Shown: piece after piece, positions 29,216 through 37,856 of the stretch
Layout: every line of letters begins with the position of its first letter
Position numbering within the stretch: position 1 is the stretch's first letter
Source: Pokkaliibacter plantistimulans
GTDB taxonomy: Bacteria; Pseudomonadota; Gammaproteobacteria; Pseudomonadales; Balneatricaceae
Direction of reading: 5' to 3'
Length of the DNA: 64,000 bases
Assembly (NCBI RefSeq): GCF_046844695.1
Contig: NZ_CP177354.1
Coordinates: 4,898,001 to 4,962,000, forward strand
Position numbers and translations under genes: made by a program
Notes under the pieces: model-generated
What the model saw: the letters and a program-made list of their open reading frames with translations, nothing else
What the model was told of the DNA's origin: nothing
The model's database searches: none

Positions 29216-29692
29216 TCACTGGGTCGACAAACCGCCGATCTCATCAGGGCATTTGACGTGCCGGGGAAAGGCATCAGCACTTTTGTACAACGCCACATTG
29301 ACCCCATCGATCAGCCACTGCCCTTGCTCGCGCAAGTACTCCAGACTAAAGGTCATGGGCTCATCATTGATATCGTAACCGTTAACCAGCAGGCAATGCC
29401 TGGCACTCCCGGCTGCGCTCTCATGATGTGCCACTTCATGTTTCATATAGGTGGGAAACCAAAGCTGGTCACGGGCATCCTGATGAGCCCCTGCCACATC
29501 GACGATACGACGGCTGAAGTACTGTGGATATTCCTTGTCCGCCTGCTCCGCCTGGACTACTGCGACATACTGTCGGTAACGCTGGTAGAGAGACTCGGTG
29601 GAGTCAGGCCTGGTTGCTTTCGGCACCGTTGCACTGCAACCCACCAGCGTGACCAGTAGCCCTCCTGCAATAGCTGAGGTCAATATCCGCAT
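29216..29692 (-). CDS. Putative lipoprotein of unknown function
   Basis: 158 residues. The start at 29692 follows AAAAGGAGTGCAAAGG. The signal MRILTSAIAGGLLVTLVGCS has a lipobox LVGC with Cys19 as the lipidation site. The mature part (TVPKATRPDSTESLYQRYRQ) is followed by a compact domain with RRIVDVAGAHQDARDQLWF, HCLLVNGYDINDEPMTFSLEY and GQWLIDGVNVALY, which recalls NTF2-like or DUF lipoproteins. A longer open frame upstream crosses a tandem repeat and is not believed. Residue 2 after Cys is Ala, which fits outer-membrane sorting. Confidence 0.75.
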   Translation of the reverse strand: MRILTSAIAGGLLVTLVGCSATVPKATRPDSTESLYQRYRQYVAVVQAEQADKEYPQYFSRRIVDVAGAHQDARDQLWFPTYMKHEVAHHESAAGSARHCLLVNGYDINDEPMTFSLEYLREQGQWLIDGVNVALYKSADAFPRHVKCPDEIGGLSTQ

Positions 29693-29720
29693 CCTTTGCA
29701 CTCCTTTTCCCATAGTAGTG

Positions 29721-29800
29721 GTTTTCCGTAGTGATGCTTTTCCGTAGTGATGCTTTTCCGTAGTGATGCTTTTCCGTAGTGATGCTTTTCCGTAGTGATA
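29721..29800. repeat. Tandem repeat, 16-bp unit, four perfect copies plus partial ends
   Basis: The unit GTAGTGATGCTTTTCC is repeated head to tail at 29728-29743, 29744-29759, 29760-29775 and 29776-29791, with partial copies on both sides. It lies 36 bases upstream of the lipoprotein start, in its promoter region. A repeat of this kind can change copy number by slippage. Confidence 0.9.
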
Positions 29801-29937
29801 GTCATTGCCCTTTTCGTCTTTCATCCTGAACCGGTGATCCCAATGACGACGTGTAGGGCAACGAAAGCTGTCCTGTTATCATGGAGCCCTTCGACCAGCA
29901 CAACAACCCAACCTGCTCAATCAACAACACCCGTCAC

Positions 29938-30444
29938 ATGACTACACTACGCTACCTGAACGGCTATCCTGACCACCTGCTGCAACAAGTCCGCACGCTG
30001 ATCGACCGTCAGCAGTTAGGTAGCTGGCTGAATCAACGTTATCCCGATGGCCACGATGTCATCAGTGACCGCGCACTGTACGACTATACGCAAGAGCTGA
30101 AAAGTCGCTATCTGCGTACCGCTCCTCCCATTAGCAAAGTCTGTTACGACAGCAAGATAAATGTGCTGCAGCATGCTCTGGGATTACATACCAGCATTTC
30201 CCGCATCCAGGGTGGCAAGCTGAAGAACAAGAAGGAAATTCGGATTGCAGCGCTGTTTCGCAAAGCCCCGATGGCGTTCTTGCGCGTGATCGTAGTGCAT
30301 GAGTTGGCTCATCTGCGTGAGCGTGATCACAACAAGGCGTTTTACCAGCTTTGTCTGCACATGGAACCTCACTATCACCAGCTGGAGTTCGATATGCGGC
30401 TTTATCTGACCCATCAGGAGCTGCTGACGGGGTCAGCTGTGTAA
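29938..30444 (+). CDS. YgjP-like zinc metallopeptidase-fold protein
   Basis: 168 residues. The start at 29938 is chosen because MTTLRYLNGYPDHLLQQVR matches the beginning of E. coli YgjP (as remembered). The body follows that family closely: ALYDYTQELKSRYLR, HTSISRIQGGKLKNKKEIR, the zinc motif VVHELAHLRERDHNKAFYQL (HExxH-like HELAH with a third His in the HNK part) and HMEPHYHQLEFDMRLYL. A proteolytic substrate is not known for this group. It is convergent with the small gene at 30453. Confidence 0.88.
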   Translation: MTTLRYLNGYPDHLLQQVRTLIDRQQLGSWLNQRYPDGHDVISDRALYDYTQELKSRYLRTAPPISKVCYDSKINVLQHALGLHTSISRIQGGKLKNKKEIRIAALFRKAPMAFLRVIVVHELAHLRERDHNKAFYQLCLHMEPHYHQLEFDMRLYLTHQELLTGSAV

Positions 30445-30452
30445 CCCTGACG

Positions 30453-30851
30453 TTATTGCAAGTCTGGAGGCAGCACCTGCTGTCTGGCAGCAAATGAGTC
30501 CAGCAATGCGGTAGAGTAACGCGCAGCAACCAGCTCTTTACCCTGAGAAAGTAACTCCGGATGAGCCTCCAATAACTGTTGCCAGGTTGTATAAAGCCCG
30601 CTGCGCTGCCTCTCGTCCACCAGCCTTAACATCGCATCGGTCAAAGTAGCATGATACAGATCAGGCACACCCAGATGGGTGGCATAGCGGCGAATCCCTT
30701 CCGCCAGCCGGCCGAAAGTCAACTCGTAATCAGCCTCCAGCTGTAGCAGAAGCCATGCCAGACGCAGATGGTTGCGATGCTTGAACTGCTCTGCTGGCAA
30801 CTCAAGCTCCTCAAAGGCCTGCAGGAATAGCTGATCTTCGTTACTGATCAT
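30453..30851 (-). CDS. Conserved-looking hypothetical protein
   Basis: 132 residues from ATG 30851 after GAGGAGCCTCAC. The chain is helical with EQFKHRNHLRLAWLLLQ, FGRLAEGIRRYATHLGVPDLYHATLTDA and a C-terminal GKELVAARYSTALLDSF. I recall similar small proteins of unknown function where FxHxxHLRLAW is kept, which suggests a ligand or metal site at the His pair, but I cannot assign a reaction. It is 36 bases downstream of the DMT gene on the opposite reading order (the DMT gene ends at 30888, same strand), so the two minus-strand genes are adjacent but separately started. Confidence 0.7.
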   Translation of the reverse strand: MISNEDQLFLQAFEELELPAEQFKHRNHLRLAWLLLQLEADYELTFGRLAEGIRRYATHLGVPDLYHATLTDAMLRLVDERQRSGLYTTWQQLLEAHPELLSQGKELVAARYSTALLDSFAARQQVLPPDLQ

Positions 30852-30887
30852 GTGAGGCTCCTCATCAAATAAATACCAATAGGTTTT

Positions 30888-31811
30888 TTATATTTTGCTC
30901 TTGCCACGCAGCAGGGTCGCCAGCTGCCGCCAACGGTTAACAATCAGGGCAAGGAAAATCAGTGAACATCCCAGCAGCTGGTTCCGACTCATTGCTTCGC
31001 CATACCAGAGGGCAGCCATCACTGCCGTCCACACAGGCTCCATCATCATAACCAGGGCAGCCCGGGAAGCCGTGGTCTGGCCCTGAGCATAAATCTGTAA
31101 AAAAAAGCGCAGGCTGGTGGCGATCAATACACTGGCGAAAAACCATCCCCACATCGCAACTGTCGTGCTCTGCGGCCAGCTTTCGATTAACAGGGACAGG
31201 ATCATGTTGATCGCACCAACCACTGCCAGCTGGATTGCAACCAGCTGCATGACAGGCAAGCTCGCCGCATAGCGAGTATTAAGATTAAATAGGATGGCGA
31301 ATAATAGTGCAGACAACAGAAACCAGATATGCGCCAACTCAAGATCAAAACCTCTGTCCCACGCCAGACAGACCACACCGATCAGAGCGATCAGCAACGC
31401 CAGCCAGACACTCAACGGCGAGCGTTGTCGATACATGAACCAGCCCACTACCGGTACCAGCAGCACACCAAAACAGGCCAGAAATGCCCCAACGCCAATC
31501 TGCGTTGCATGACTGAGGCCGAACACCCAGCACACCATCGCTAACGACATCAGGCCGCCAGTCACCAGGGCACGCAGCCAGTTACGTGCACTGGTGCGCT
31601 GCATGTAGCGCCACCCGACGATCACCAGTATCAGGCTGGCCAACAAGAATCGCAGACCAATAAAGAGGAGCGGGGGCCAGCTGGCAACAGCCTCCTTGGA
31701 GAAGATCCACCCCAAGCCAGCCAGAAAGGTGACACCAAATAAAATACCATCAGCCCGAGCCGCCTGGGCGGGGTCAGGTTGAGCAGTCAAAGCAGCTTGG
31801 GAGGAAGACAT
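30888..31811 (-). CDS. EamA/DMT-family membrane transporter
   Basis: 307 residues with ten predicted membrane helices in two EamA repeats: DGILFGVTFLAGLGWIFSKEA and PLLFIGLRFLLASLILVIVG open the first, LAHIWFLLSALLFAILFNLN and the ARAALVMMMEPVWTAVMAAL-type stretch (SRAALVMMMEPVWTA) mark the second. Members export metabolites, drugs or amino acids. The start at MSSSQAAL (31811) is chosen from three possible ATGs because it gives the normal length; 31835 is possible. Substrate unknown. Confidence 0.88.
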   Translation of the reverse strand: MSSSQAALTAQPDPAQAARADGILFGVTFLAGLGWIFSKEAVASWPPLLFIGLRFLLASLILVIVGWRYMQRTSARNWLRALVTGGLMSLAMVCWVFGLSHATQIGVGAFLACFGVLLVPVVGWFMYRQRSPLSVWLALLIALIGVVCLAWDRGFDLELAHIWFLLSALLFAILFNLNTRYAASLPVMQLVAIQLAVVGAINMILSLLIESWPQSTTVAMWGWFFASVLIATSLRFFLQIYAQGQTTASRAALVMMMEPVWTAVMAALWYGEAMSRNQLLGCSLIFLALIVNRWRQLATLLRGKSKI

Positions 31812-32086
31812 AGTCTGGCCTGAGGTCGTACACATGGGGCTGGCGCTAACGCCAAACAGAGAAGGTGTTACAACTAACAGCAACGTAACAGGGTGGCTAT
31901 TCTCAGTTCAATCCCCCTGTCTGGCAAGGGCTACCGATGGCACCAGTGAGTCGCGTCATAGAGGTAAACAGAAGATACACAGATTCTCTGAGTCAGGAGA
32001 GACTGCCGCAGTCAGTACAAAAACCATTGCGGCTTTTGCGCTACGATACTGCGGCCTCAAAGGCGTCTGCCAATAGACACTCAGGG

Positions 32087-32953
32087 CTATTTCAGTCCAC
32101 GTGCCTCTTTGACACGCTCATAGGCGGCCTGGATTTCCTGCGTTTTTTCCTTGGCCAGCTGAATCATTTCATCCGGCAAGCCTTTGGATACCAGCTTATC
32201 GGGATGATGCTGACTCATTAGTCGACGATAGGCCTGCTTCAGCTCCTGATCGCTTGCTTCAGCGGTCACACCGAGCACACCATAAGCTTCCTGCAGGCCT
32301 GCAGCGGCAGAGCGTTGCTGCCCCCATTGCTGGAATTGCTCCTGATAGCCCTGCTGTTGCTGTCCACGCTGGCGATGCCACTGAAAAAAGGCCTGCTCAG
32401 CCTGCATCCTGCGGATCAACGACTGAAACTCATCGACGCCGATACGTAACTGGCTACACACCTTATCCAGGACTTCCACTTCTCCCTGAGTGATCTGTCC
32501 GTCGATCATCGCCGTTTGCAGCTGGATTTCCAGAAATATCTGGCGCAGAGAAAAACTACGCGACATGCTGAATACCAGTGGTTCCAGCACGGCATGCAGG
32601 TCAGTTTGCGGTTCCTTCCCCTGATTGAAAAACCGGATTGCCTCCTGTCGCTGTGCATCATTGAGACGCATGCGATCCATGACCGATTTAGCGAAAGCGA
32701 TCTCGGTTTCCGTCACACGACCATCGGCCTTGGCCAGACGTCCCATGACGGTAAAGGTAGCAACAAAGAAAGCACGCTGCACCTCCAGATGGCTGCCCGG
32801 CCCACTGCTCTTACGCAGTTGTTTATCGAGCCAGTAACCTACTGCAGCACCAAACAATGCTCCCACAGGGCCACCCCAGGGCAAACCAATCAGTCCACCC
32901 ACAATCAGACCTGTACGATGACGGCTCAACTTTTCCAACCAGACATCACTCAC
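32087..32953 (-). CDS. djlA: Membrane-anchored DnaJ-like co-chaperone DjlA
   Basis: 288 residues. A glycine-rich N-terminal membrane segment (LIVGGLIGLPWGGPVGALFGAA, as in DjlA) is followed by a TerB-like helical domain (about 60-170, FFVATFTVMGRLAKADGRV) and a C-terminal J domain (about 220-285) with the essential HPD in LMSQHHPDKLVSKGL. A Gln-rich linker (about 190-215) separates them. DjlA works with DnaK in envelope stress signalling. Its start overlaps the end of murU by eight bases, so amgK-murU-djlA are co-translated. Confidence 0.94.
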   Translation of the reverse strand: MSDVWLEKLSRHRTGLIVGGLIGLPWGGPVGALFGAAVGYWLDKQLRKSSGPGSHLEVQRAFFVATFTVMGRLAKADGRVTETEIAFAKSVMDRMRLNDAQRQEAIRFFNQGKEPQTDLHAVLEPLVFSMSRSFSLRQIFLEIQLQTAMIDGQITQGEVEVLDKVCSQLRIGVDEFQSLIRRMQAEQAFFQWHRQRGQQQQGYQEQFQQWGQQRSAAAGLQEAYGVLGVTAEASDQELKQAYRRLMSQHHPDKLVSKGLPDEMIQLAKEKTQEIQAAYERVKEARGLK

Positions 32954-33635
32954 CGGTGGTATTCCTTACCCTCACTTCCAGAGCTGCCAGCCGCTCAGGA
33001 GTGCCTACATCGGTCCAGTCCCCCTGATAAAGCTCACCACTGATGCGGTTTTCCAGCATGGCCAGTCGCAACAGCGGCGCCAATTGAAAACGCTCAGACT
33101 CGCCAAAACAATAGGTAAACAGTACAGGATGTAACACACTGACGCCGGCGAAGGTACAGGTCTCTCCAAGCTCCTTGTCAGCGTAGATGCGCCCTTCGAA
33201 CAGAGCAAAATCCCCCTCAGGGTTATGCTCAGGGTTCGGCACCAGTACCAGATGTGCCATGTCATCGTCTTGCAAAGCATTCTTCAGCTTAGCGAAGTCG
33301 CAATCAATCCAGACATCGCCATTGATGACAATAAAGGGCTCTTCACCCAGCAAAGGCAGCGCTTTATAAATACCGCCACCGGTTTCCAGCGGCTCATCCT
33401 CAGCAGAGTAGCTGATACTGACACCAAACTGACTACCATCCCCCAGGGCCAGCACCAATTGCTCCCCCAACCAGGAATGGTTAATCACGATCTCTGTAAT
33501 CCCTGCAGCGGCCAGTCGTTCAAGATGGTGAACGATGAGAGGCTTGCCCGCTATCGGCAATAACGGCTTGGGCAACTGCTCGGTCAACGGACGCATCCGC
33601 TCTCCCTTTCCTGCCGCCAATATCATTGCTTTCAT
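32946..33635 (-). CDS. murU: N-acetylmuramate-1-phosphate uridylyltransferase
   Basis: 229 residues of a nucleotidyltransferase: MKAMILAAGKGERMRPLTEQ, with the KPLLPIAGKPLI continuation, is the GxGxRxxPxTxxxPKPLLP signature, and the metal Asp lies in FIVINGDVWIDCDF. MurU makes UDP-MurNAc from MurNAc-1-phosphate in the cell-wall recycling bypass of pseudomonads, which skips MurA. The direct coupling with amgK (stop/start overlap of four bases at 33632-33635) is decisive for this subgroup over the RmlA or GlmU-like relatives. Confidence 0.92.
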   Translation of the reverse strand: MKAMILAAGKGERMRPLTEQLPKPLLPIAGKPLIVHHLERLAAAGITEIVINHSWLGEQLVLALGDGSQFGVSISYSAEDEPLETGGGIYKALPLLGEEPFIVINGDVWIDCDFAKLKNALQDDDMAHLVLVPNPEHNPEGDFALFEGRIYADKELGETCTFAGVSVLHPVLFTYCFGESERFQLAPLLRLAMLENRISGELYQGDWTDVGTPERLAALEVRVRNTTGE

Positions 33636-34687
33636 GTCGTTAAGTCCTTCTGGGCTTCCACACTGATCGAACTACACTCTCGCAGAGCAGGCACTACCTG
33701 ATCAAGTAGCAGTTGGGCAAAGGGCTCAAATTCGGCATAACACTGCGCCTGCTCCAGAACGTAACCCAATGTCCTTGGAATATCATGCAAGTAGGCTGAT
33801 TTGCCGTCGCGCAAATGCAGTCTGGCAAAGATGCCGATAGCCTTGAGATGACGCTGCATCCCTGTCAGATCCAGCCAGCGCTGCCATTCCGTCAGACTGA
33901 CCTCCTGCAAAACGGACGGCTGCTGTTGCCTCAGCAGGTCATAGGCGTATTCACTCCAGCACCTCACCTGTGAGACTGGCCAGCGCAGATAACAGTCCCG
34001 TATCAGCGACACCACATCATAGCTGACCGGACCACGCACAGCGCCCTGAAAGTCGATCAGTCCCAGATGTCCCTCCGTCAGACACATCAGGTTGCGCGAA
34101 TGGAAGTCGCGGTGAATACATACCTGGGGCTGCTCCAGCATTGCTTGAACCAGATGCTGACAGAGCTCTCTCCAGACATGTTGCGTTTTCGATGTCCCAG
34201 ACAAGTGCAGCAAACCGCGATAGAACCACTCAGCAAAGATTTCCAGCTCACGCTCCAGCATTACCCTATCGTAACAAGGCAGAGGATAGTCCTGGCAATC
34301 GTCAATCTGTTGCAAACTGGGTAGAAGTGCCAATGCTTGCTGATACCAGCCATCCACTGTGGCGGCACTCAGCCGGTCTCGCAGCATGACATCGCCAAAA
34401 TCCTCTACCAGCAAAAAGCCCTGATCGAAGTCGGCAGCCAGGATTTCTGGCAAACGCATCCCCTTTTCCCGCCAATGACGGGCCAACGCCACAAATGCCG
34501 GGTTATTTTCCTGGGCCGGGGGTGCATCCACCGCAATGATTGTCGTGCCGTCTTCCCTTATCACCCGGTAATACTTTCGAAAACTGGCATCACCCGACAC
34601 CAGCTGCCACTGCCAGGATGCAGGCCACGCCTGATTACCACTCTGCGTTTCCGCAACCCATGACTGTAATTGATCAAGCCGGGCCAC
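33632..34687 (-). CDS. amgK: N-acetylmuramate/N-acetylglucosamine anomeric kinase
   Basis: 351 residues of the aminoglycoside phosphotransferase fold: nucleotide loop VSGDASFRKYYRVI, catalytic loop CIHRDFHSRNLM, and metal Asp in LIDFQGAVRGPVSYD. AmgK phosphorylates MurNAc at C1 for MurU. I choose GTG 34687 because GAGGAG is seven bases before it and the chain then begins as in the known enzyme; a longer frame from 34723 or 34996 would reach into the lptD promoter region. The gene is divergent from lptD. The pathway gives intrinsic fosfomycin tolerance in Pseudomonas. Confidence 0.92.
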   Translation of the reverse strand: MARLDQLQSWVAETQSGNQAWPASWQWQLVSGDASFRKYYRVIREDGTTIIAVDAPPAQENNPAFVALARHWREKGMRLPEILAADFDQGFLLVEDFGDVMLRDRLSAATVDGWYQQALALLPSLQQIDDCQDYPLPCYDRVMLERELEIFAEWFYRGLLHLSGTSKTQHVWRELCQHLVQAMLEQPQVCIHRDFHSRNLMCLTEGHLGLIDFQGAVRGPVSYDVVSLIRDCYLRWPVSQVRCWSEYAYDLLRQQQPSVLQEVSLTEWQRWLDLTGMQRHLKAIGIFARLHLRDGKSAYLHDIPRTLGYVLEQAQCYAEFEPFAQLLLDQVVPALRECSSISVEAQKDLTT

Positions 34688-34994
34688 CCTGCCACTCCTC
34701 TGGTTTGCATAAAAGGGATGCATTATTATGCCTGCTTTTAAGACTCTGTCGTCACCCCACTGCATGCGCTGCAGGGCATAGCCCGCGTGCGTCATCGGGT
34801 ATGGATTGCCTGCTGTCTGCTCCGGCTTGATCGGACCTGGCACCAGCGAAGGCGATAGCGCTGACCTTACAGTATTTGTTGTTACATAACTGACAACGAA
34901 CTGCGTTGGACAGGTGATAAAGTGCGATTGCCACGGCCCTGCTCCAATAAACTTGCTCAGCGCTGTCCGACACTTTTGACTGAATGGAACCGGC
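34688..34994. other. Divergent promoter region of amgK and lptD
   Basis: Gene-free. AT-rich stretches (TACAGTATTTGTTGTTACATAAC near 34869-34891) probably hold the promoters. I found no sigma-E type GAACTT...TCTGA element, although lptD is sigma-E controlled in enterics. Confidence 0.4.
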
Positions 34995-37856
34995 ATGACA
35001 GCCAGACATCACTTTGTGAAAACTCCCCTGGTCCTCGCCATCGGTGCCGTGATTGTACTGATGAAGCAAGGGCAGGCCTATGCTGCCACTCCAGCGCCTG
35101 CGGACTCGACTGAGGCAGGCTGGAATTGCAGCCAGACAGCAAATGGTCGTTGGGACTGCAACCCGTCAGCCCAGGCTGACAGCCCTCCCGCCCTTGAGCC
35201 AGCTGTGCCCGCGAAGGTTACTGAAGCCGATGAAGAGGCTGTGCAGGCTCAGCTCGCACCTCTAGACAGTCAGAGCAGCCAGCCCTCTCAGCACACTGAG
35301 ACGGACGCAGTACAAGAGCCTGCCAGAGAGGCGGCAGCTCCTATGGACACGTCAGAGTCAGCGGCTCCCGCAGATACCGCGAAAGCTCCAGACTCGTCCT
35401 CCAGGGCAGAGGCAGGCACATCCAGCCCCGCTGCAACCTATGTTGCCAGCCAGGCCAAAACCAGCGAGACAGTAACAGACAACCCTTCCTCGTTGCAGGA
35501 CGCCGGACTGGCTGGCAGTCAGTCCGCAGCGGTCGCTCAAGGCTGGCCGATTGAGAACAAACCTGCCGCAGGCAGTGCGATTCCTACCCCATACTCTTAT
35601 CTGGACTGGTATCAGAACCCAAAGGGGGTGGATCCGACCAATCACTGTGAGGGTTTCTATCAGGAACCCAGCTTCACTGCGAATGACCTCAAACAGCCAC
35701 AAGAGCATCAGCAGGTTTATGTACTTGCCAATCGCAGTAGCACCCGTCTCGGCGATGACAGCGAACTTTATGGCCCCGTTTACGTGCGCCAGGGAGCGCA
35801 ACGGGTCGCTGCTGATTATGCCAAATACGATCAAGCCAATGGCGAAGTCCATCTGCAAGGTAACTTGCGTTACCGTCAGCCGGGCATGCTGGTGGTCGGC
35901 CAGAGCGGTGATGTGAACCTCAACTCCTCTGCCAGCACTATGCACGACGTCCAGTTCGTTCAGTACGGACTTCATCTGCGCGGTGTCGCTGCATCGCTGA
36001 GCAATAACGAGAAAGAACAGCGGACTGAATTGAGCAGTGCCTATTTCACCCGGTGTGAACCTGGCAATGACAGCTGGACCCTGCACGGCAGCAGTATTGT
36101 CCTGCACAAGGATGAAGGTTATGGCGAAGCCTACAATGCCACCTTACGGGTCGCTGATGTTCCTATTCTCTACTTGCCGTGGTTTTCCTTTCCGATCTCG
36201 GATAAGCGCAAAAGCGGTTTCCTCTACCCCGACTTCAGCGTCAACTCCAAGGATGGTATCGAGATCGCTACGCCCTACTACCTGAACCTGGCACCGAATT
36301 ACGACGCCACCATCACCCCACGCCTGATAGAGAAGCGCGGACTGCTAACCGAAGCTGAATTCAGATACATGAACGACTGGTCATATAACACTTTTAGTGG
36401 TGCCTATATGCCACATGACCAGATTGCCGATAAGACTCGTTGGTTGTTGGGCATCGACCACAAGGGTAATCCATCACCACAGCTGTATACTCGGGTGTAT
36501 GCTACAAAAGTGGGTGATATCGATTACCAGAAAGACCTGTCCGTCGATTTATCAGTAGAAAAGGACACCCACCTGGATCAGGTCGGAGAGGTTCGCTACT
36601 ACGGCGACAACTGGAATGCCGGAGCGCGGGTCAAGTATTATCAGACGCTGGACGACACCATAGCCAATCCTTACCAGGAGTCACCGCACTTCGATGTATC
36701 CGGCAGCGTGCCCAACTCAGTTCAAAATCTGGGCTTGGGCTACAGCTTCCAGACCACCAATTTCACCCGTAAACAGGACAAGTTAAGTGGTATAGACAAG
36801 GCCACCGGCCTGCGAACTGTGGCTCAGGCCAATGCCAGCTACAATCTGGTGCGCCCCTGGGGCTTTGTCCGCGGCAGCACCCGCCTGAACCAGCGTTTCT
36901 ACTCTCTGGACAACATGCCCACCGGGTATGCCGACAGCGATCAGTTCACTATTCCTACCGCTACGCTGGATACCGGCCTGGTCATGGAGCGTCAGTATGA
37001 CTTCCGTGATGAGAGTTTCACCCAGACTCTGGAGCCTCGCCTGTTCTACACCTATACCCCTTATCAGGATCAGTCCAGGCTACCGCTGTTTGATACGGAT
37101 GAGCTGACCTTTAACTACGATCAGCTTTGGCGTGACTACCGGTTCACCGGTCAGGATCGCATCGGTGACATGAATCAAGTATCAGCAGGCTTGACCTCAC
37201 GCTTCTACGAAGATGATGGCAGTCAGCGGGCGATGCTCGGTCTTGGCCAGACGTTCTACTTCCAGGATCGCAAGGTACGACTTGAAGAAGATGATGAGAC
37301 GCTCACCTCATCAACCTCCCCGATTGCTAGCCGCGGCGAGTTCCAGATCAACCAGCGCCTGTCGCTGCTGGCAGACGCGGTGTGGAGCCCGCAACAGAGC
37401 GTACTGAGTGACAGTGGCGTGACACTCCGTTACCAAAGCGATATCGACCACATTATCAACCTGCGTTTGCGCAAGTTTTACGAAGATGACCCGGAAAGCA
37501 GCAGTTTCAATCGGGATGACTTCCAGTATCAAACCGACATGTCAGTCATCTGGCCGATCAGTGCCCAGTACTCACTGCTCGCACGCTGGAACCGGGACAT
37601 TGAAGAAAGCCGTACGCTGGAAACCATGCTGGGCGTGGAATATGAAAACTGCTGCTGGCGTGTGCGCGCTTTGCAGCGCAACTGGTACGATGGCGACGCG
37701 GAGGATGATGAGCGTCGTAAAAGCGGTGTATTCCTGCAGTTCACCCTCAAAGGACTGGCCGGTTTCAATACTGGCTTTGGTGACAATGGTAGTAATACCT
37801 CTTCCATTCTCGAAGAAATTACAGGATTCGAAGAACGTGAAAGCAACAACAAATAA
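34995..37856 (+). CDS. lptD: LPS-assembly outer-membrane protein LptD
   Basis: 953 residues. The signal peptide is TPLVLAIGAVIVLMKQGQAYA (residues 10-30). Next comes an unusual low-complexity Ala/Pro/Ser/Glu-rich segment (about 60-190), then the periplasmic OstA/LptA-like domain (about 235-370), and a beta-barrel of about 550 residues rich in aromatic alternation. Cysteines that form the LptD disulfides in other species have counterparts: Cys45 and Cys55 in WNCSQTANGRWDC, one in TNHCEGFYQ, and the adjacent pair Cys886-Cys887 near the C-terminus. LptD with LptE inserts LPS into the outer leaflet. surA, which folds LptD, follows with a 20-base overlap. Confidence 0.96.
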   Translation: MTARHHFVKTPLVLAIGAVIVLMKQGQAYAATPAPADSTEAGWNCSQTANGRWDCNPSAQADSPPALEPAVPAKVTEADEEAVQAQLAPLDSQSSQPSQHTETDAVQEPAREAAAPMDTSESAAPADTAKAPDSSSRAEAGTSSPAATYVASQAKTSETVTDNPSSLQDAGLAGSQSAAVAQGWPIENKPAAGSAIPTPYSYLDWYQNPKGVDPTNHCEGFYQEPSFTANDLKQPQEHQQVYVLANRSSTRLGDDSELYGPVYVRQGAQRVAADYAKYDQANGEVHLQGNLRYRQPGMLVVGQSGDVNLNSSASTMHDVQFVQYGLHLRGVAASLSNNEKEQRTELSSAYFTRCEPGNDSWTLHGSSIVLHKDEGYGEAYNATLRVADVPILYLPWFSFPISDKRKSGFLYPDFSVNSKDGIEIATPYYLNLAPNYDATITPRLIEKRGLLTEAEFRYMNDWSYNTFSGAYMPHDQIADKTRWLLGIDHKGNPSPQLYTRVYATKVGDIDYQKDLSVDLSVEKDTHLDQVGEVRYYGDNWNAGARVKYYQTLDDTIANPYQESPHFDVSGSVPNSVQNLGLGYSFQTTNFTRKQDKLSGIDKATGLRTVAQANASYNLVRPWGFVRGSTRLNQRFYSLDNMPTGYADSDQFTIPTATLDTGLVMERQYDFRDESFTQTLEPRLFYTYTPYQDQSRLPLFDTDELTFNYDQLWRDYRFTGQDRIGDMNQVSAGLTSRFYEDDGSQRAMLGLGQTFYFQDRKVRLEEDDETLTSSTSPIASRGEFQINQRLSLLADAVWSPQQSVLSDSGVTLRYQSDIDHIINLRLRKFYEDDPESSSFNRDDFQYQTDMSVIWPISAQYSLLARWNRDIEESRTLETMLGVEYENCCWRVRALQRNWYDGDAEDDERRKSGVFLQFTLKGLAGFNTGFGDNGSNTSSILEEITGFEERESNNK

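Noticed and set aside
29721..29800. Tandem repeat as a CRISPR array
   Set aside because: The copies abut without spacers and the unit is only 16 bp.
29693..29824. N-terminal extension of the lipoprotein through the tandem repeat
   Set aside because: It would place 44 residues before the signal peptide; ATG 29692 has a good ribosome site.
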